Shown here: in pieces, positions 20,018-28,888 of the stretch
Position numbering within the stretch: position 1 is the first letter of the stretch
Layout: the number at the start of each line of letters is the position of its first letter
Assembly (NCBI RefSeq): GCF_012516315.1
Contig: NZ_CP051185.1
Coordinates: 4,903,363-4,967,362 of the forward strand
Reading direction: 5' to 3'
DNA from: Limnospira fusiformis SAG 85.79
GTDB taxonomy: Bacteria; Cyanobacteriota; Cyanobacteriia; Cyanobacteriales; Microcoleaceae
DNA: 64,000 nt
The notes under the pieces: generated by a model
Told to the model about the DNA's origin: nothing
Seen by the model: only the letters and a program-made list of their open reading frames with translations
Database searches by the model: none
Made by a program: the position numbers and the translations under genes

Positions 20018-21259
20018 ATGATCAATATAGCCTACCTTCAATGTCCCACTGGAATAGCTGGGGATATGTGCCTCGCAGCGTTAGTTCATGCCGGGGTTCC
20101 CCTGGAGTATCTCACGACACAGCTAGAAAGGCTGGGAATGGCTGAAGAATATCGGCTATGGGCTGAAAAGGTAACTCGCCAGGGTCAACAAGCCACGAAG
20201 GTTCATGTAGACCTGACCAGCCACGATCATCACACTCGCCACCTACCAGACATTGAAGCCATTATCAAGGCGGCAAAACTTCCCCCAAGGGCAGCAAACA
20301 TGAGTTTAGCGGTATTCCGCAAGCTGGCGGAGGCGGAAGGGGCGGTTCATGGTATTGACCCGGAAAAAGTACATTTTCACGAAGTGGGGGCGACAGATGC
20401 GATCGTGGATATTGTCGGAACCTGTTTGGGGTTGGACTGGCTAAAAATCGATCGCCTCTATTGTTCTGCTTTTCCGGTAGGTGGTGGCACATTCCGGGCA
20501 GCCCATGGAATTTTACCAGTACCTGCCCCTGCTGTTCTGAAACTCTGGGAAATGCGTAGTGTTCCAGTTTATAGCAATGGCATTGAACGAGAATTAGTTA
20601 CCCCAACGGGGGCGGCGATCGCTGTAACTTTGGCTACAGAATTCGGACCGCCACCGCCGATGATTCTGAAACGGGTGGGACTGGGGGCGGGTTCGTCAAA
20701 TTTTCCCATCCCTAATATTCTCCGCCTCTGGTTAGGGGAAACTGAGGATACAGATAAACCCAAGGCGGAAAGTCATGGTTTGGCGGGGACTTTCCATAAT
20801 CATGATGAGGAAATGGTGGCAGTATTAGAAACTCAAATTGATGACCTTAGCCCCCAAGCGATCGCCTATGCTTCTCAGGCTTTATTATCGGCGGGGGCGG
20901 TGGATGTTTTTGTGCAACCTGTGACCATGAAAAAGTCTCGCCTCGGAATATTATTAACTGTGATTTGTCACCCGGAAGCTGTGGATACTTGCCGGAATAT
21001 TCTCTTTGCCGAAACTACTACTTTAGGGATTCGTCAAAGTTGGCAATGTCGCACTATTCTTGACCGCGAATTACAGACGGTTGACACTGAATATGGTTTA
21101 GTCAGAATTAAGGTGGCTTTTTCAGGCGATCGCGTTATTAATGTGCATCCTGAATATGAGGACTGCGCTACCCTCGCCCAACAGCATCAAATCCCCTGGC
21201 TAGATATTCATCAAAACGCCTTACAACATTGGCAGTTAATACAACAAAAATTATCATAA
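20018..21259 (+). CDS. larC: LarC-family nickel insertion protein (nickel pincer cofactor biosynthesis)
   Basis: LarC inserts nickel into pyridinium-3,5-bisthiocarboxylic acid mononucleotide, the cofactor of lactate racemase and related enzymes. The 413-residue sequence has family hallmarks: CPTGIAGDMCLAALV at the N-terminus, RHLPDIEAII, VHFHEVGATDAIVDIVG around 125-141, ELVTPTGAAIAV, and the C-terminal LarC2-like half from about 270 (ETQIDDLSPQAIAYA, AGAVDVFVQPVTMKK). In some bacteria the gene is split or needs a frameshift; here both halves are in one frame. No larA, larB or larE is present in the window, so its client enzyme is unknown. The start ATG at 20018 is well placed. Confidence 0.9.
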   Translation: MINIAYLQCPTGIAGDMCLAALVHAGVPLEYLTTQLERLGMAEEYRLWAEKVTRQGQQATKVHVDLTSHDHHTRHLPDIEAIIKAAKLPPRAANMSLAVFRKLAEAEGAVHGIDPEKVHFHEVGATDAIVDIVGTCLGLDWLKIDRLYCSAFPVGGGTFRAAHGILPVPAPAVLKLWEMRSVPVYSNGIERELVTPTGAAIAVTLATEFGPPPPMILKRVGLGAGSSNFPIPNILRLWLGETEDTDKPKAESHGLAGTFHNHDEEMVAVLETQIDDLSPQAIAYASQALLSAGAVDVFVQPVTMKKSRLGILLTVICHPEAVDTCRNILFAETTTLGIRQSWQCRTILDRELQTVDTEYGLVRIKVAFSGDRVINVHPEYEDCATLAQQHQIPWLDIHQNALQHWQLIQQKLS

Positions 21260-21260
21260 A

Positions 21261-21477
21261 AGAAACCCCAGAATCAAAGAAACCCGGTTTCTCTGTATAT
21301 AGGAAATCAACCCTAAAATCAAAGAAACCCGGTTTCTCTGAAGAAACCGGGTTTCTATGTGTATAGGAAAGAAACCGGGTCTCTATGTATATAGGAAAGA
21401 AACCCCAGAATCAAAGAAACCCGGTTTCTCTGAAGAAACCGGGTTTCTCTGTGTATAGGAAAGAAACCGGGTTTCTG
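21261..21477. repeat. Cluster of GAAACCCGG hairpin repeats between larC and uvrA
   Basis: The gap between two converging genes is packed with alternating copies of AGAAACCCGGTTTCTCT and GAAGAAACCGGGTTTCT, linked by short spacers such as GTGTATAGGAAAG and CCCAGAATCAA. Each copy is itself nearly palindromic, and neighbouring copies pair with each other, so both DNA strands can form strong hairpins. I count about seven units in about 217 bp. The position suits a bidirectional terminator built from an intergenic repeat family. It is not a CRISPR array, because the units are palindromic and the spacers are similar and short. Confidence 0.85.
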
Positions 21478-21491
21478 TAACTCGGTTTTTT

Positions 21492-24395
21492 TTAGGAAGT
21501 TGTTAACAGTTGTTTTAAATAAAATCCGGTGTAGGAATGGGGGTTATTAGCAATATCTTCGGGTGTTCCGGTGGCGACAATTTGACCACCGCGATCGCCT
21601 CCTTCTGGTCCCAAGTCCACCACCCAATCAGCACAACGAATCACATCTAAATTATGTTCAATGACCATAATAGAATTACCCTTATCAACCAACCTTTGTA
21701 AAACATTCAATAACTGATGAACATCATAAAAAGATAATCCCGTAGTTGGTTCATCAATTAAATACAGAGTTTTACCAGTAGCGCGTTTTGACAATTCGGA
21801 AGCCAATTTAACCCGTTGTGCTTCTCCCCCAGAAAGGGTAGGCGCAGGTTGTCCTAACTGAATATAACCCAAACCGACATCAACCAAAGTTTGCAGCCGA
21901 GTGGTAGCGCGGGGGATATTTTCAAAAACCTTTAAAGCCTCGTCAGCGGTCATATTCAAGACATCAGCGATAGAATAGCCCTTATATTTAACCTGGAGAG
22001 TTTCCCGGTTATATCGTGCGCCTTTACATACCTCACATTGCACATAAACATCAGGAAGAAAATTCATTTCAATCACATTTACCCCCTGTCCGCCGCAGGC
22101 TTCACAGCGTCCGCCTTTAACATTAAAAGAAAACTGTCCTGGCTTATATCCCCTAGCTTTCGCCTCAATGGTTTCTGCAAACAGTCCTCGGATAATATCA
22201 AATACTCCCGTATAGGTAGCGGGGTTAGATCGCGGAGTGCGTCCTATGGGAGATTGATCAATGACAATGACCTTATCCAAAGCATCTAATCCCTGAATTT
22301 TATCTAATTTTTTAGGAAAGGCAATTTTCCCGTAAAAATGATGTTGGAGGGCGGGATATAATAACTCATTAATTAAGGTAGATTTACCGGAACCTGATAC
22401 CCCAGTAATACAGACTAATTTACCGAGGGGTAATTCGACATCGATATTTTGCAGATTATTACAATGGGCGTTTTTGAGAAATAGCGATCGCCCATTTCCG
22501 GGACGGCGGCTGGGGGGAGTTTCAATTTTTTTGCGTCCAGAAAGATAAGCACCCGTGAGGGATTTTTGAGTAGTTAATAAAGTTTTTAAATCCCCTTGGG
22601 CGACAATTTCTCCGCCATTAACTCCCGCCCCAGGACCGATATCAACCAACCAATCAGCGGCGCGGATAGTTTCCTCGTCATGTTCAACTACAATCAAGGT
22701 ATTGCCTAAATCTCGCAACTTGATTAAGGTATTTAATAGTCTGCCATTATCCCGTTGATGTAAGCCAATACTAGGTTCATCTAAGACATATAAAACACCG
22801 GTTAAACCCGCGCCAATTTGAGTAGCCAATCGAATCCTTTGGGCTTCTCCGCCGGACAAGGTAGAAGCGGATCTAGCGAGGGTTAAATAATCCAAACCGA
22901 CATCTATCAAAAACTGTAATCTTGCCTTAATTTCGCGTAAGACTAAATCCCCGATTTGGGCTTGGCGATCGCTCAATTGTAGCTGATTAATTTTATCCAA
23001 ACAATCCCGAATGGAAACCTCGGTTAAATCTGCTATATTATACTGTCCCAAATAGACAGATAGCGCCTCTGGCTTCAATCGTTTACCGTGACAGACTTCG
23101 CAGGGTTGGTCAACCAAATAAGGGGCTAATTTCTGCTTTTGTGCTTCGGAACCTGTCTCCTCATATTGTCGGAGTAACATGGGAATTGCACCGAGATAGG
23201 GGCGGTAATAACTGCGATTTTCTCGGTAGCGGGAATCAGTTTCTATTAAAATGGGTTCATCACTCCCATAAAGAATAATATGCTGTTGTTCGGGTGTCAG
23301 TTTTTTCCAGGGGGTAGAAATCTCAAAATCGAAGGCTTGGGCGACACTATGAAGTAGGGATAAATAAAAGGAATTGTCCTTGTCTGACCAAGGGGCGATC
23401 GCATTATAAACAGGTTGTGAAGGGTCAGGAATAATCAATTCTGGGGAAAAAGTCCGCCAGTGTCCCAAACCATGACAAGCGGGACAAGCGCCATAGGGAG
23501 AATTAAAAGAAAATAGGCGGGGTGAAAGTTCTTCCATAACCGCCCCATGTTCAGGACAAGCAAAGTTTTCGGAAAATACCAATTGTTGCGGTTTGGGGAA
23601 TTGTTCTTCTGGTGATATACTGAGGTTATCCAAAATCTGAATAATAGCAACACCTTCCCCATGGCGTAAACAGGTAGTTAGGGAATCAACTAAACGTTCC
23701 TGTAACCCCGGTTTCACAATAAGTCTATCAATGACAATTTCAATATCATGGACATGATTTTTGTCTAAGTCTATATGGTCAGACAATTCGAGAATTTCCC
23801 CATCAATTTTGACCCGGACAAAACCTGAAGATGCTAAACTAGATAAGAGTTTGCGATGAGTGCCTTTTTTCCCTCGGACAACAGGCGCAAGAATAAGGAA
23901 TTTAGTGCCTTCAGGAAGTGCCATAACTTGATCGCACATTTGGTCAATAGTTTGGGGGGCAATATGGCGATCGCATATAGGACAATGAGGGGAACCCGCC
24001 CGACCAAATAATAAACGTAAATAATCATAAATTTCGGTAACTGTTCCCACGGTAGACCGAGGGTTATGGGAGGTGGATTTTTGGTCAATAGAAATAGCGG
24101 GACTCAACCCCTCGATCGCATCAACATCGGGCTTATCTAATTGTCCTAAAAATTGTCTCGCATAGGCACTAAGGGACTCGACATAACGCCGTTGTCCTTC
24201 AGCAAAAATGGTATCAAAAGCTAGGCTAGATTTCCCAGAACCTGAAACGCCAGTAAATACAATCAGGCGATCGCGGGGAAGTTCCAGATTGAGATTTTTC
24301 AGGTTATGCTGTCTCGCCCCGATAATTCTAATAGTGTTCAGACTAGCCGGGGATATGGTAGATTGGAGATCGGAAAATTTCGCAGGTTTAGCCAT
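21492..24395 (-). CDS. uvrA: UvrABC excinuclease subunit A
   Basis: UvrA is the damage-recognising ATPase of nucleotide excision repair and loads UvrB on lesions. The 967 residues have two ABC ATPase modules, each with Walker A GVSGSGKS and a signature ending LSGGEAQR(I/V). Three zinc-binding segments are visible: CPIC in GSPHCPICDRHI near 125, CPACHGLG near 295, and CEACGGQG with CEVCKGARYN in the second module. The Q-loops, VVEHDEETIRAADW and VIEHNLDVIRCADW, are typical. The ATG at 24395 precedes NTIRIIGARQHNLKN. It diverges from mtnW with only about 60 bp between start codons. No defect is seen. Confidence 0.97.
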   Translation of the reverse strand: MAKPAKFSDLQSTISPASLNTIRIIGARQHNLKNLNLELPRDRLIVFTGVSGSGKSSLAFDTIFAEGQRRYVESLSAYARQFLGQLDKPDVDAIEGLSPAISIDQKSTSHNPRSTVGTVTEIYDYLRLLFGRAGSPHCPICDRHIAPQTIDQMCDQVMALPEGTKFLILAPVVRGKKGTHRKLLSSLASSGFVRVKIDGEILELSDHIDLDKNHVHDIEIVIDRLIVKPGLQERLVDSLTTCLRHGEGVAIIQILDNLSISPEEQFPKPQQLVFSENFACPEHGAVMEELSPRLFSFNSPYGACPACHGLGHWRTFSPELIIPDPSQPVYNAIAPWSDKDNSFYLSLLHSVAQAFDFEISTPWKKLTPEQQHIILYGSDEPILIETDSRYRENRSYYRPYLGAIPMLLRQYEETGSEAQKQKLAPYLVDQPCEVCHGKRLKPEALSVYLGQYNIADLTEVSIRDCLDKINQLQLSDRQAQIGDLVLREIKARLQFLIDVGLDYLTLARSASTLSGGEAQRIRLATQIGAGLTGVLYVLDEPSIGLHQRDNGRLLNTLIKLRDLGNTLIVVEHDEETIRAADWLVDIGPGAGVNGGEIVAQGDLKTLLTTQKSLTGAYLSGRKKIETPPSRRPGNGRSLFLKNAHCNNLQNIDVELPLGKLVCITGVSGSGKSTLINELLYPALQHHFYGKIAFPKKLDKIQGLDALDKVIVIDQSPIGRTPRSNPATYTGVFDIIRGLFAETIEAKARGYKPGQFSFNVKGGRCEACGGQGVNVIEMNFLPDVYVQCEVCKGARYNRETLQVKYKGYSIADVLNMTADEALKVFENIPRATTRLQTLVDVGLGYIQLGQPAPTLSGGEAQRVKLASELSKRATGKTLYLIDEPTTGLSFYDVHQLLNVLQRLVDKGNSIMVIEHNLDVIRCADWVVDLGPEGGDRGGQIVATGTPEDIANNPHSYTGFYLKQLLTTS

Positions 24396-24457
24396 TAGGT
24401 TAAGGTAGGATAATCAATAATCAGAGAAGTGATAATTTGAGGGCTAGGAACTTATCT

Positions 24458-25552
24458 ATGGTTAGAAGTATTGAGGTAGACTATCGATTTCCCCCGGGAA
24501 TAGATCCAGAACGTCAAGGGAAAGTAATCGCCATTGGACAAACAGCGGGAACTTGGGATGCACGTTTTCAGCACCGGGAAGAGGTGATGCGATCGCATTT
24601 AGGAGAGGTGATCAATATCCAAACAGATGATCAAAAATATAGCATTGTTACCGTTGCTTTTCCAGAGGCTAACGTAGAAAACGATATCCCCAGCCTACTA
24701 ACCATGATTTTTGGCAAATATTCCATGGCGGGTAGTGGAAAGGTAATTGCTGTCCGGCTGGGGGAAAATTACGGGAAACGCCCCAAACTAGGAATTACAG
24801 GAATTCGCGATCGCCTAGCAGTCCCCAACCGACCCCTAATTATGGCGATTTTCAAACCCGCCTTGGGGTTGTCCGCCGCCGACCACGCGGATATTTTGGA
24901 ACAGGTGGCCTTTGCCGGATTAGACCTAATTAAAGATGATGAAATCCTCCCAGACTTGCCCACAGCGCCCACTCTCGAACGCTTAAAGGCCTGTCGGACC
25001 GTGTTAGATAGGGTGAGAAGCGAAACGGGTCGCAACGTCCTCTATGCGGTAAATATCACCGGTTCTGCGATCGCCCTGATCGAAAAAGCCAGGACCCTAG
25101 TTAAGGCCGGCGCAAATGCCCTATTATTAAATGTTTTAACCTACGGATTTTCGGTATTGGAGGCGATCGCCACTGACCCGGAAATCAATGTTCCGATTTT
25201 TGTGCATCCTGCCTTTGCTGGTAGCCTCTGTGCATCACCGGATCACGGTTTGGCTTATTCTGTGGTTTTGGGGACTCTCATGGCCCATGCGGGGGCGGAT
25301 GCGGTTTTATATCCCGCCCATTATGGTAGTTTACCTTTTGACCCCACCGAAGAAGCCAAAATTCGGGATACTTTGCGATCGCGTAATGTTTTCCCAGTCC
25401 CTTCTGCTGGTATCCATGCGGGGATTATTCCCCAGGTATTAGCTGACTATGGCAATGATGTTATTCTCAATGCCGGAACTGGTATCATGGATCATCCAGA
25501 CGGTCCCGCCACTGGTGTGAAAACCTTTACAGAATTAATAGTTAATAATTGA
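24458..25552 (+). CDS. mtnW: RuBisCO-like protein, 2,3-diketo-5-methylthiopentyl-1-phosphate enolase
   Basis: This form IV RuBisCO homologue acts in methionine salvage, enolising 2,3-diketo-5-methylthiopentyl-1-phosphate. With the start at ATG 24458 it has 364 residues. An upstream TTG at 24437 is possible but adds a poor N-terminus. RuBisCO landmarks include KPALGLS, whose K133 matches the base Lys175 region, and the metal-site IKDDE (Lys159 carbamylation site, then D160, D161, E162). FVHPAFAGS and the phosphate-binding NAGTGIMDH follow. Several carboxylase residues are replaced, as expected for the enolase branch. The next gene, mtnB, acts one step earlier in the same pathway but one, which supports the assignment. 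Divergent uvrA lies upstream. Confidence 0.9.
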   Translation: MVRSIEVDYRFPPGIDPERQGKVIAIGQTAGTWDARFQHREEVMRSHLGEVINIQTDDQKYSIVTVAFPEANVENDIPSLLTMIFGKYSMAGSGKVIAVRLGENYGKRPKLGITGIRDRLAVPNRPLIMAIFKPALGLSAADHADILEQVAFAGLDLIKDDEILPDLPTAPTLERLKACRTVLDRVRSETGRNVLYAVNITGSAIALIEKARTLVKAGANALLLNVLTYGFSVLEAIATDPEINVPIFVHPAFAGSLCASPDHGLAYSVVLGTLMAHAGADAVLYPAHYGSLPFDPTEEAKIRDTLRSRNVFPVPSAGIHAGIIPQVLADYGNDVILNAGTGIMDHPDGPATGVKTFTELIVNN

Positions 25553-25568
25553 TAATTAATAATTGACA

Positions 25569-26192
25569 ATGAATACAGACCCCCGTGAATCTTTAATGGA
25601 AGCATCTCGCCAATTTTATCAGCTAGGATGGATGGCTGGGACCGCTGGCAATTTGTCCGCTAGGGTTGAAGATGGCAGTTTTTGGATTACTGCTAGTGGT
25701 AAACAAAAGGGGAAATTGGTAGCTGATGATTTTGTGCGAGTGAGTCTCACGGGGGAATTGTTGGAAACGCCCAATCCTGAGAATAAACCCTCAGCGGAAA
25801 CCAGTATCCATCAGGCGATTTATTCCTGTTTTGCTGAGGCTAGAGCCTGCTATCATGTCCATTCCGTGGAAGCGAAATTAGTGACTAATTTGGTGGAAGG
25901 GGAAAAATTGCCTTTACCTCCGATTGAGATGTTAAAAGGTTTGGGGGTGTGGGAGGAAAATCCCCAGGTGTTTATGCCAGTTTTTCACAACCATTTACAG
26001 GTTCCCAAAATCGCTCAGGAAATAAGCGATCGCTTTCACCGAGAGACCCCCCAAGTCCCGGCTTTGTTAATTCGTAATCATGGCGTGACTGTCTGGGCTA
26101 ATTCCGCCGCCGAAGCCGAAAATCATGTAGAATTAGCCGAATATATTTTCAGATATATTGTAGCAGCCCGTCAGGTAGGCATCAAGTTTTAA
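25569..26192 (+). CDS. mtnB: Methylthioribulose-1-phosphate dehydratase
   Basis: MtnB removes water from 5-methylthioribulose-1-phosphate, giving the diketo substrate of MtnW. It belongs to the class II aldolase/adducin fold. The 207-residue protein (ATG 25569; a TTG two codons earlier is less likely) carries GWMAGTAGNLSAR, FWITASGKQKG, KPSAETSIHQAIY, the metal-binding CYHVHS and IRNHGVTVW. It starts 16 bp after mtnW stops, on the same strand, across an A/T-rich linker of repeated TTAATAATTGA units. The two genes therefore probably form an operon. The other salvage genes (mtnA, mtnC, mtnD, mtnK) are not in the window. Confidence 0.92.
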   Translation: MNTDPRESLMEASRQFYQLGWMAGTAGNLSARVEDGSFWITASGKQKGKLVADDFVRVSLTGELLETPNPENKPSAETSIHQAIYSCFAEARACYHVHSVEAKLVTNLVEGEKLPLPPIEMLKGLGVWEENPQVFMPVFHNHLQVPKIAQEISDRFHRETPQVPALLIRNHGVTVWANSAAEAENHVELAEYIFRYIVAARQVGIKF

Positions 26193-26505
26193 AATCCGAG
26201 TATTTGGGAGGCAAATAATCGGGGTAATTATCAGCAAATCAAGAACCGATCAAGAGAAAGCGCGATCGCCATTTGTGAAGTACCCCACCCCGCCACCAAT
26301 CCCATTTTACCCTGAGAAACCTAATTTCTGCCATACTTGACCATGGCCAGCTATTTCCTGAGTCAAGTTAGCCTGGAACTGCCCTAAATCCCAAATCTTT
26401 GATAAGATACCCCCATAACCGATAATAAACAGGCGCAACCAGCGCAACTGTGGTTCTGGCTAACACCGGAACCAATTATAGGACACCCAACAGCGGCGAG
26501 TCAGG
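26193..26505. other. Intergenic gap without a recognisable gene
   Basis: This 313-bp gap lies between mtnB and the CobH-like gene. I see one GCGATCGC octamer, no tRNA, no convincing riboswitch and no strong hairpin. It probably holds the promoter of the downstream gene. Confidence 0.5.
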
Positions 26506-27135
26506 ATGGAATGGCATATCACCGATGCCCAAAGTTTGGGTATCATCGATCGCGAAATCGGTACTCATGTGTTTTCACCCGCAGAGTACGAAATTGTCCG
26601 GCGGGTGATTTACACCACAGCCGATTTTGAATATAAAAGCCTTGTGCGCTTTTCAGACCAAGCCCTGCAAGCCGGAGCAGCGGCCCTAGCTGCCCGTACT
26701 ACAATTATAGTAGATGTACCCATGGTGCAGGTGGGTATCACTCCCCAAATTTTGTCAACCTTTGCTAATCCAGTGTACTGTTCCCTGGACACAGTGACCC
26801 GACCCCAACGGGAAAAAAGTCGCACGGCTTGGGGTATTCAAACCCTAGCCAAACGTTATCCAGAGGGAATTTTTGTGATTGGTCAGGAACAAACGGCCCT
26901 ATCAGCCTTAGTAGATTTAATTGAGGCTGAGGAAATTAAACCCGCCTTAGTGATTGCTACGCCATCGGGGTTTGTGGGGGCGGATGTAGCCAAATCGCGC
27001 TTAAATGATTCTATGGTATCTCATATCCGTATAGACGGCCGCAAGGGTAGTTCAGTGGTCGCTGTAGCCATAGTTAATGGCTTGGTAGACCTAGCTTGGC
27101 AAGCCTACGGGAGAAATGAGTCAGGGGGGAATTAA
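26506..27135 (+). CDS. cobH: CobH/CbiC-family protein (precorrin-8X methylmutase-like)
   Basis: Precorrin-8X methylmutase moves a methyl group from C11 to C12 to make hydrogenobyrinic or cobyrinic acid in cobalamin synthesis. The 209-residue length and most motifs agree: ALQAGAAALAARTTIIVD, DVPMVQVGI, ATPSGFVGADVAKSRLN and the C-terminal RKGSSVVAVAIVNGL. One point is odd. The segment VRRVIYTTAD places Tyr36 where classical enzymes have the catalytic His (for example VRMVHACG in Pseudomonas denitrificans CobH). The protein could therefore be a cyanobacterial variant with altered activity. No other cob or cbi genes are near. It overlaps the converging downstream gene by 4 bp. The ATG at 26506 is well supported by the MEWHITDAQSLGIID start. 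Confidence 0.8.
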   Translation: MEWHITDAQSLGIIDREIGTHVFSPAEYEIVRRVIYTTADFEYKSLVRFSDQALQAGAAALAARTTIIVDVPMVQVGITPQILSTFANPVYCSLDTVTRPQREKSRTAWGIQTLAKRYPEGIFVIGQEQTALSALVDLIEAEEIKPALVIATPSGFVGADVAKSRLNDSMVSHIRIDGRKGSSVVAVAIVNGLVDLAWQAYGRNESGGN

Positions 27136-27863
27136 TCATAAGCCTGCTGACGGGGAGAAGGACTCCGACGAGGCGATCGCGATTGGGGACGACCATAACG
27201 CGATCGCATCTCCCGGGTAATTTCCATAAACATATCCCGCCGCAAATAGGGATATGACCCCACCCAAATATTTTGGCTAGGAATATACACATCAGACACC
27301 TCATTAATGCTGCTGAGGTCATCCAGGTAGGAAGTTACCAACATCACCGCCACCTGACCCCGACTCAGTCGTTTATGGTTGCGGTTAAGGGGGGCTTCAA
27401 TTTTCACCACAAACCCGGTTTTATCCCCCACTTCTACATTAATCCGCCGCTCTAAGTTTTCAATGATAATTAAATCACCTTTAGAGTTAACCGATTCTTG
27501 CTCATTAGTCACCGCTTCCGAAATATAATAATCCAAAACTTTGCCCTGCCAAAATCCACAATAGGGATATTTGCGAAACTGGCGATTTCGTATACTAGCA
27601 TCCCAAATGGGACCCCACAGCCAGTACAAAGCAAACATCACCAAAGGAATTAACAAAATTTGCCTGCCTTCAAATTGTACTGATAATTCCACTAAGGCGA
27701 AAATCAACGTCCCCACAGCGGAGACTAACAATCTTCTGATGAATTGTGATGGCTTCCCCCAACAGTGTTGATACTGTTCGCTAGTAGCCACAGCCGGAAC
27801 CAGTTCATGGAAAGTTTGACGGGTGAGTGGAATTAGCATATAATTAGCACCATAAATGAGCAT
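27132..27863 (-). CDS. Hypothetical membrane protein with Arg/Ser-rich tail
   Basis: The protein has 243 residues, or 234 if it starts at the second Met (27836, MLIPLTRQTFHELVP). Two hydrophobic helices lie close together near 43-60 (LLVSAVGTLIFALVELSV) and 69-87 (ILLIPLVMFALYWLWGPIW), followed by a cytosolic-looking domain with SKGDLIIIENLERRINVEVG and YIPSQNIWVGSYPYL. The last 25 residues are Arg, Ser and Pro rich (SRSPRRSPSPRQQ). I know similar two-helix proteins only as conserved cyanobacterial hypotheticals, sometimes loosely named phosphate ABC transporter permease; the sequence gives no real support for that name. It converges on the CobH-like gene. Confidence 0.75.
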   Translation of the reverse strand: MLIYGANYMLIPLTRQTFHELVPAVATSEQYQHCWGKPSQFIRRLLVSAVGTLIFALVELSVQFEGRQILLIPLVMFALYWLWGPIWDASIRNRQFRKYPYCGFWQGKVLDYYISEAVTNEQESVNSKGDLIIIENLERRINVEVGDKTGFVVKIEAPLNRNHKRLSRGQVAVMLVTSYLDDLSSINEVSDVYIPSQNIWVGSYPYLRRDMFMEITREMRSRYGRPQSRSPRRSPSPRQQAYD

Positions 27864-27892
27864 AGCCTAATCGAAGCCAGGGCGGGTAGTAA

Positions 27893-27943
27893 TTAATCAT
27901 CCATTATCCATTATCCATGATTAATTATCGATTATCCATGATC
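27893..27943. repeat. Short A/T-rich direct repeats after dapB
   Basis: The unit ATTATCCAT occurs three times in about 45 bp, mixed with ATTAATTATC, in the gap between the minus-strand dapB stop and the next minus-strand gene. Similar A/T-rich repeats occur at the mtnW-mtnB junction. Confidence 0.5.
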
Positions 27944-28769
27944 AGAGAATTTTCTCTAATCCATAAACCAGACTTTTCAGTGATAAGACTTGACGAATTG
28001 CCAGCAAGACACCGGGCATATAGCAACCGCGATCGGTGGTATCATGGCGGAGGGTATAAATTTGACCAGCCGCCCCAAAAATTACCTCTTGGTGAGCAAT
28101 CAAACCGGGTAAACGGACACTATGAATGCGGATTTGTTCATCAGCGATCGCACCTCTAGCACCGGGTAATTGTTCCGTTTCTTTAACTTGGCTTTGGTTA
28201 TAGGTTTTCCCGAACTCTGCCAGCATTTGCGCGGTTTTAACCGCCGTGCCGCTAGGTGCATCAGCCTTTTGATTATGGTGTAACTCAATAATCTCTACAT
28301 GGTCAAAATATTGAGAAGCAGCGATCGCCGCCTGTTGTAAAAGTACAATGCCGATGCAAAAATTAGGGACCAATAAACATCCCATGCTGGCTTTATCAGC
28401 AAATTCGGCTAAATCCTGAATTTTGGCTTCACTTAACCCAGTAGTCCCCACCACCGGACGGACACCATAGGCGATCGCCGCCCGAATATTGTCATATACT
28501 GAGTCTGGGTGGGTAAAGTCCACCATCACGGCTGGCTGCTTTTCCTGAGCCGCCATAACCAGCATTCCTTCGCGATCGTTTGTAATCGGGATCTCTAAAG
28601 GTTCAATCCCCGCGAGACTTCCAGCATCTTCATTCAGATAAGCCGGATTTTTATCAATGGCCCCCAACAGCGTCATATCCTGTGCAGCAGCCACCGCTTT
28701 GACCACTTCTCGACCCATTTTACCGCCAGCACCATTGACCACCACTGGAATTGGAAATTGACCTACCAT
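27942..28769 (-). CDS. dapB: 4-hydroxy-tetrahydrodipicolinate reductase
   Basis: DapB reduces 4-hydroxytetrahydrodipicolinate with NAD(P)H in the lysine/diaminopimelate pathway that feeds peptidoglycan. The 275 residues include the nucleotide-binding [14 protein letters not shown] near 8-21, [35 protein letters not shown], and the catalytic and substrate segment [15 protein letters not shown] with the usual HH and K. The C-terminal half has [16 protein letters not shown] and [13 protein letters not shown]. The start is the ATG at 28769. It diverges from the CHASE2-GGDEF-EAL gene, with about 120 bp between the starts. Confidence 0.96.
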   Translation of the reverse strand: MVGQFPIPVVVNGAGGKMGREVVKAVAAAQDMTLLGAIDKNPAYLNEDAGSLAGIEPLEIPITNDREGMLVMAAQEKQPAVMVDFTHPDSVYDNIRAAIAYGVRPVVGTTGLSEAKIQDLAEFADKASMGCLLVPNFCIGIVLLQQAAIAASQYFDHVEIIELHHNQKADAPSGTAVKTAQMLAEFGKTYNQSQVKETEQLPGARGAIADEQIRIHSVRLPGLIAHQEVIFGAAGQIYTLRHDTTDRGCYMPGVLLAIRQVLSLKSLVYGLEKIL

Positions 28770-28888
28770 GACTTTAAACCAGAAATATCCTTTATTAGAC
28801 TATCAAACCATTTTGTGTCTATCCAGGCTAGAGAACTGCCCCATCGAAATTGGTATGATAGAATCAGGTAGTCCATTTCTGCTGATTA

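Noticed and set aside
21261-21477. Possible CRISPR array between larC and uvrA
   Set aside because: Units are palindromic and alternate in orientation; the separating sequences are short and similar to each other, and no cas gene is nearby.
26193-26505. Cobalamin riboswitch before the CobH-like gene
   Set aside because: I could not find the conserved B12-box sequence or a suitable fold.
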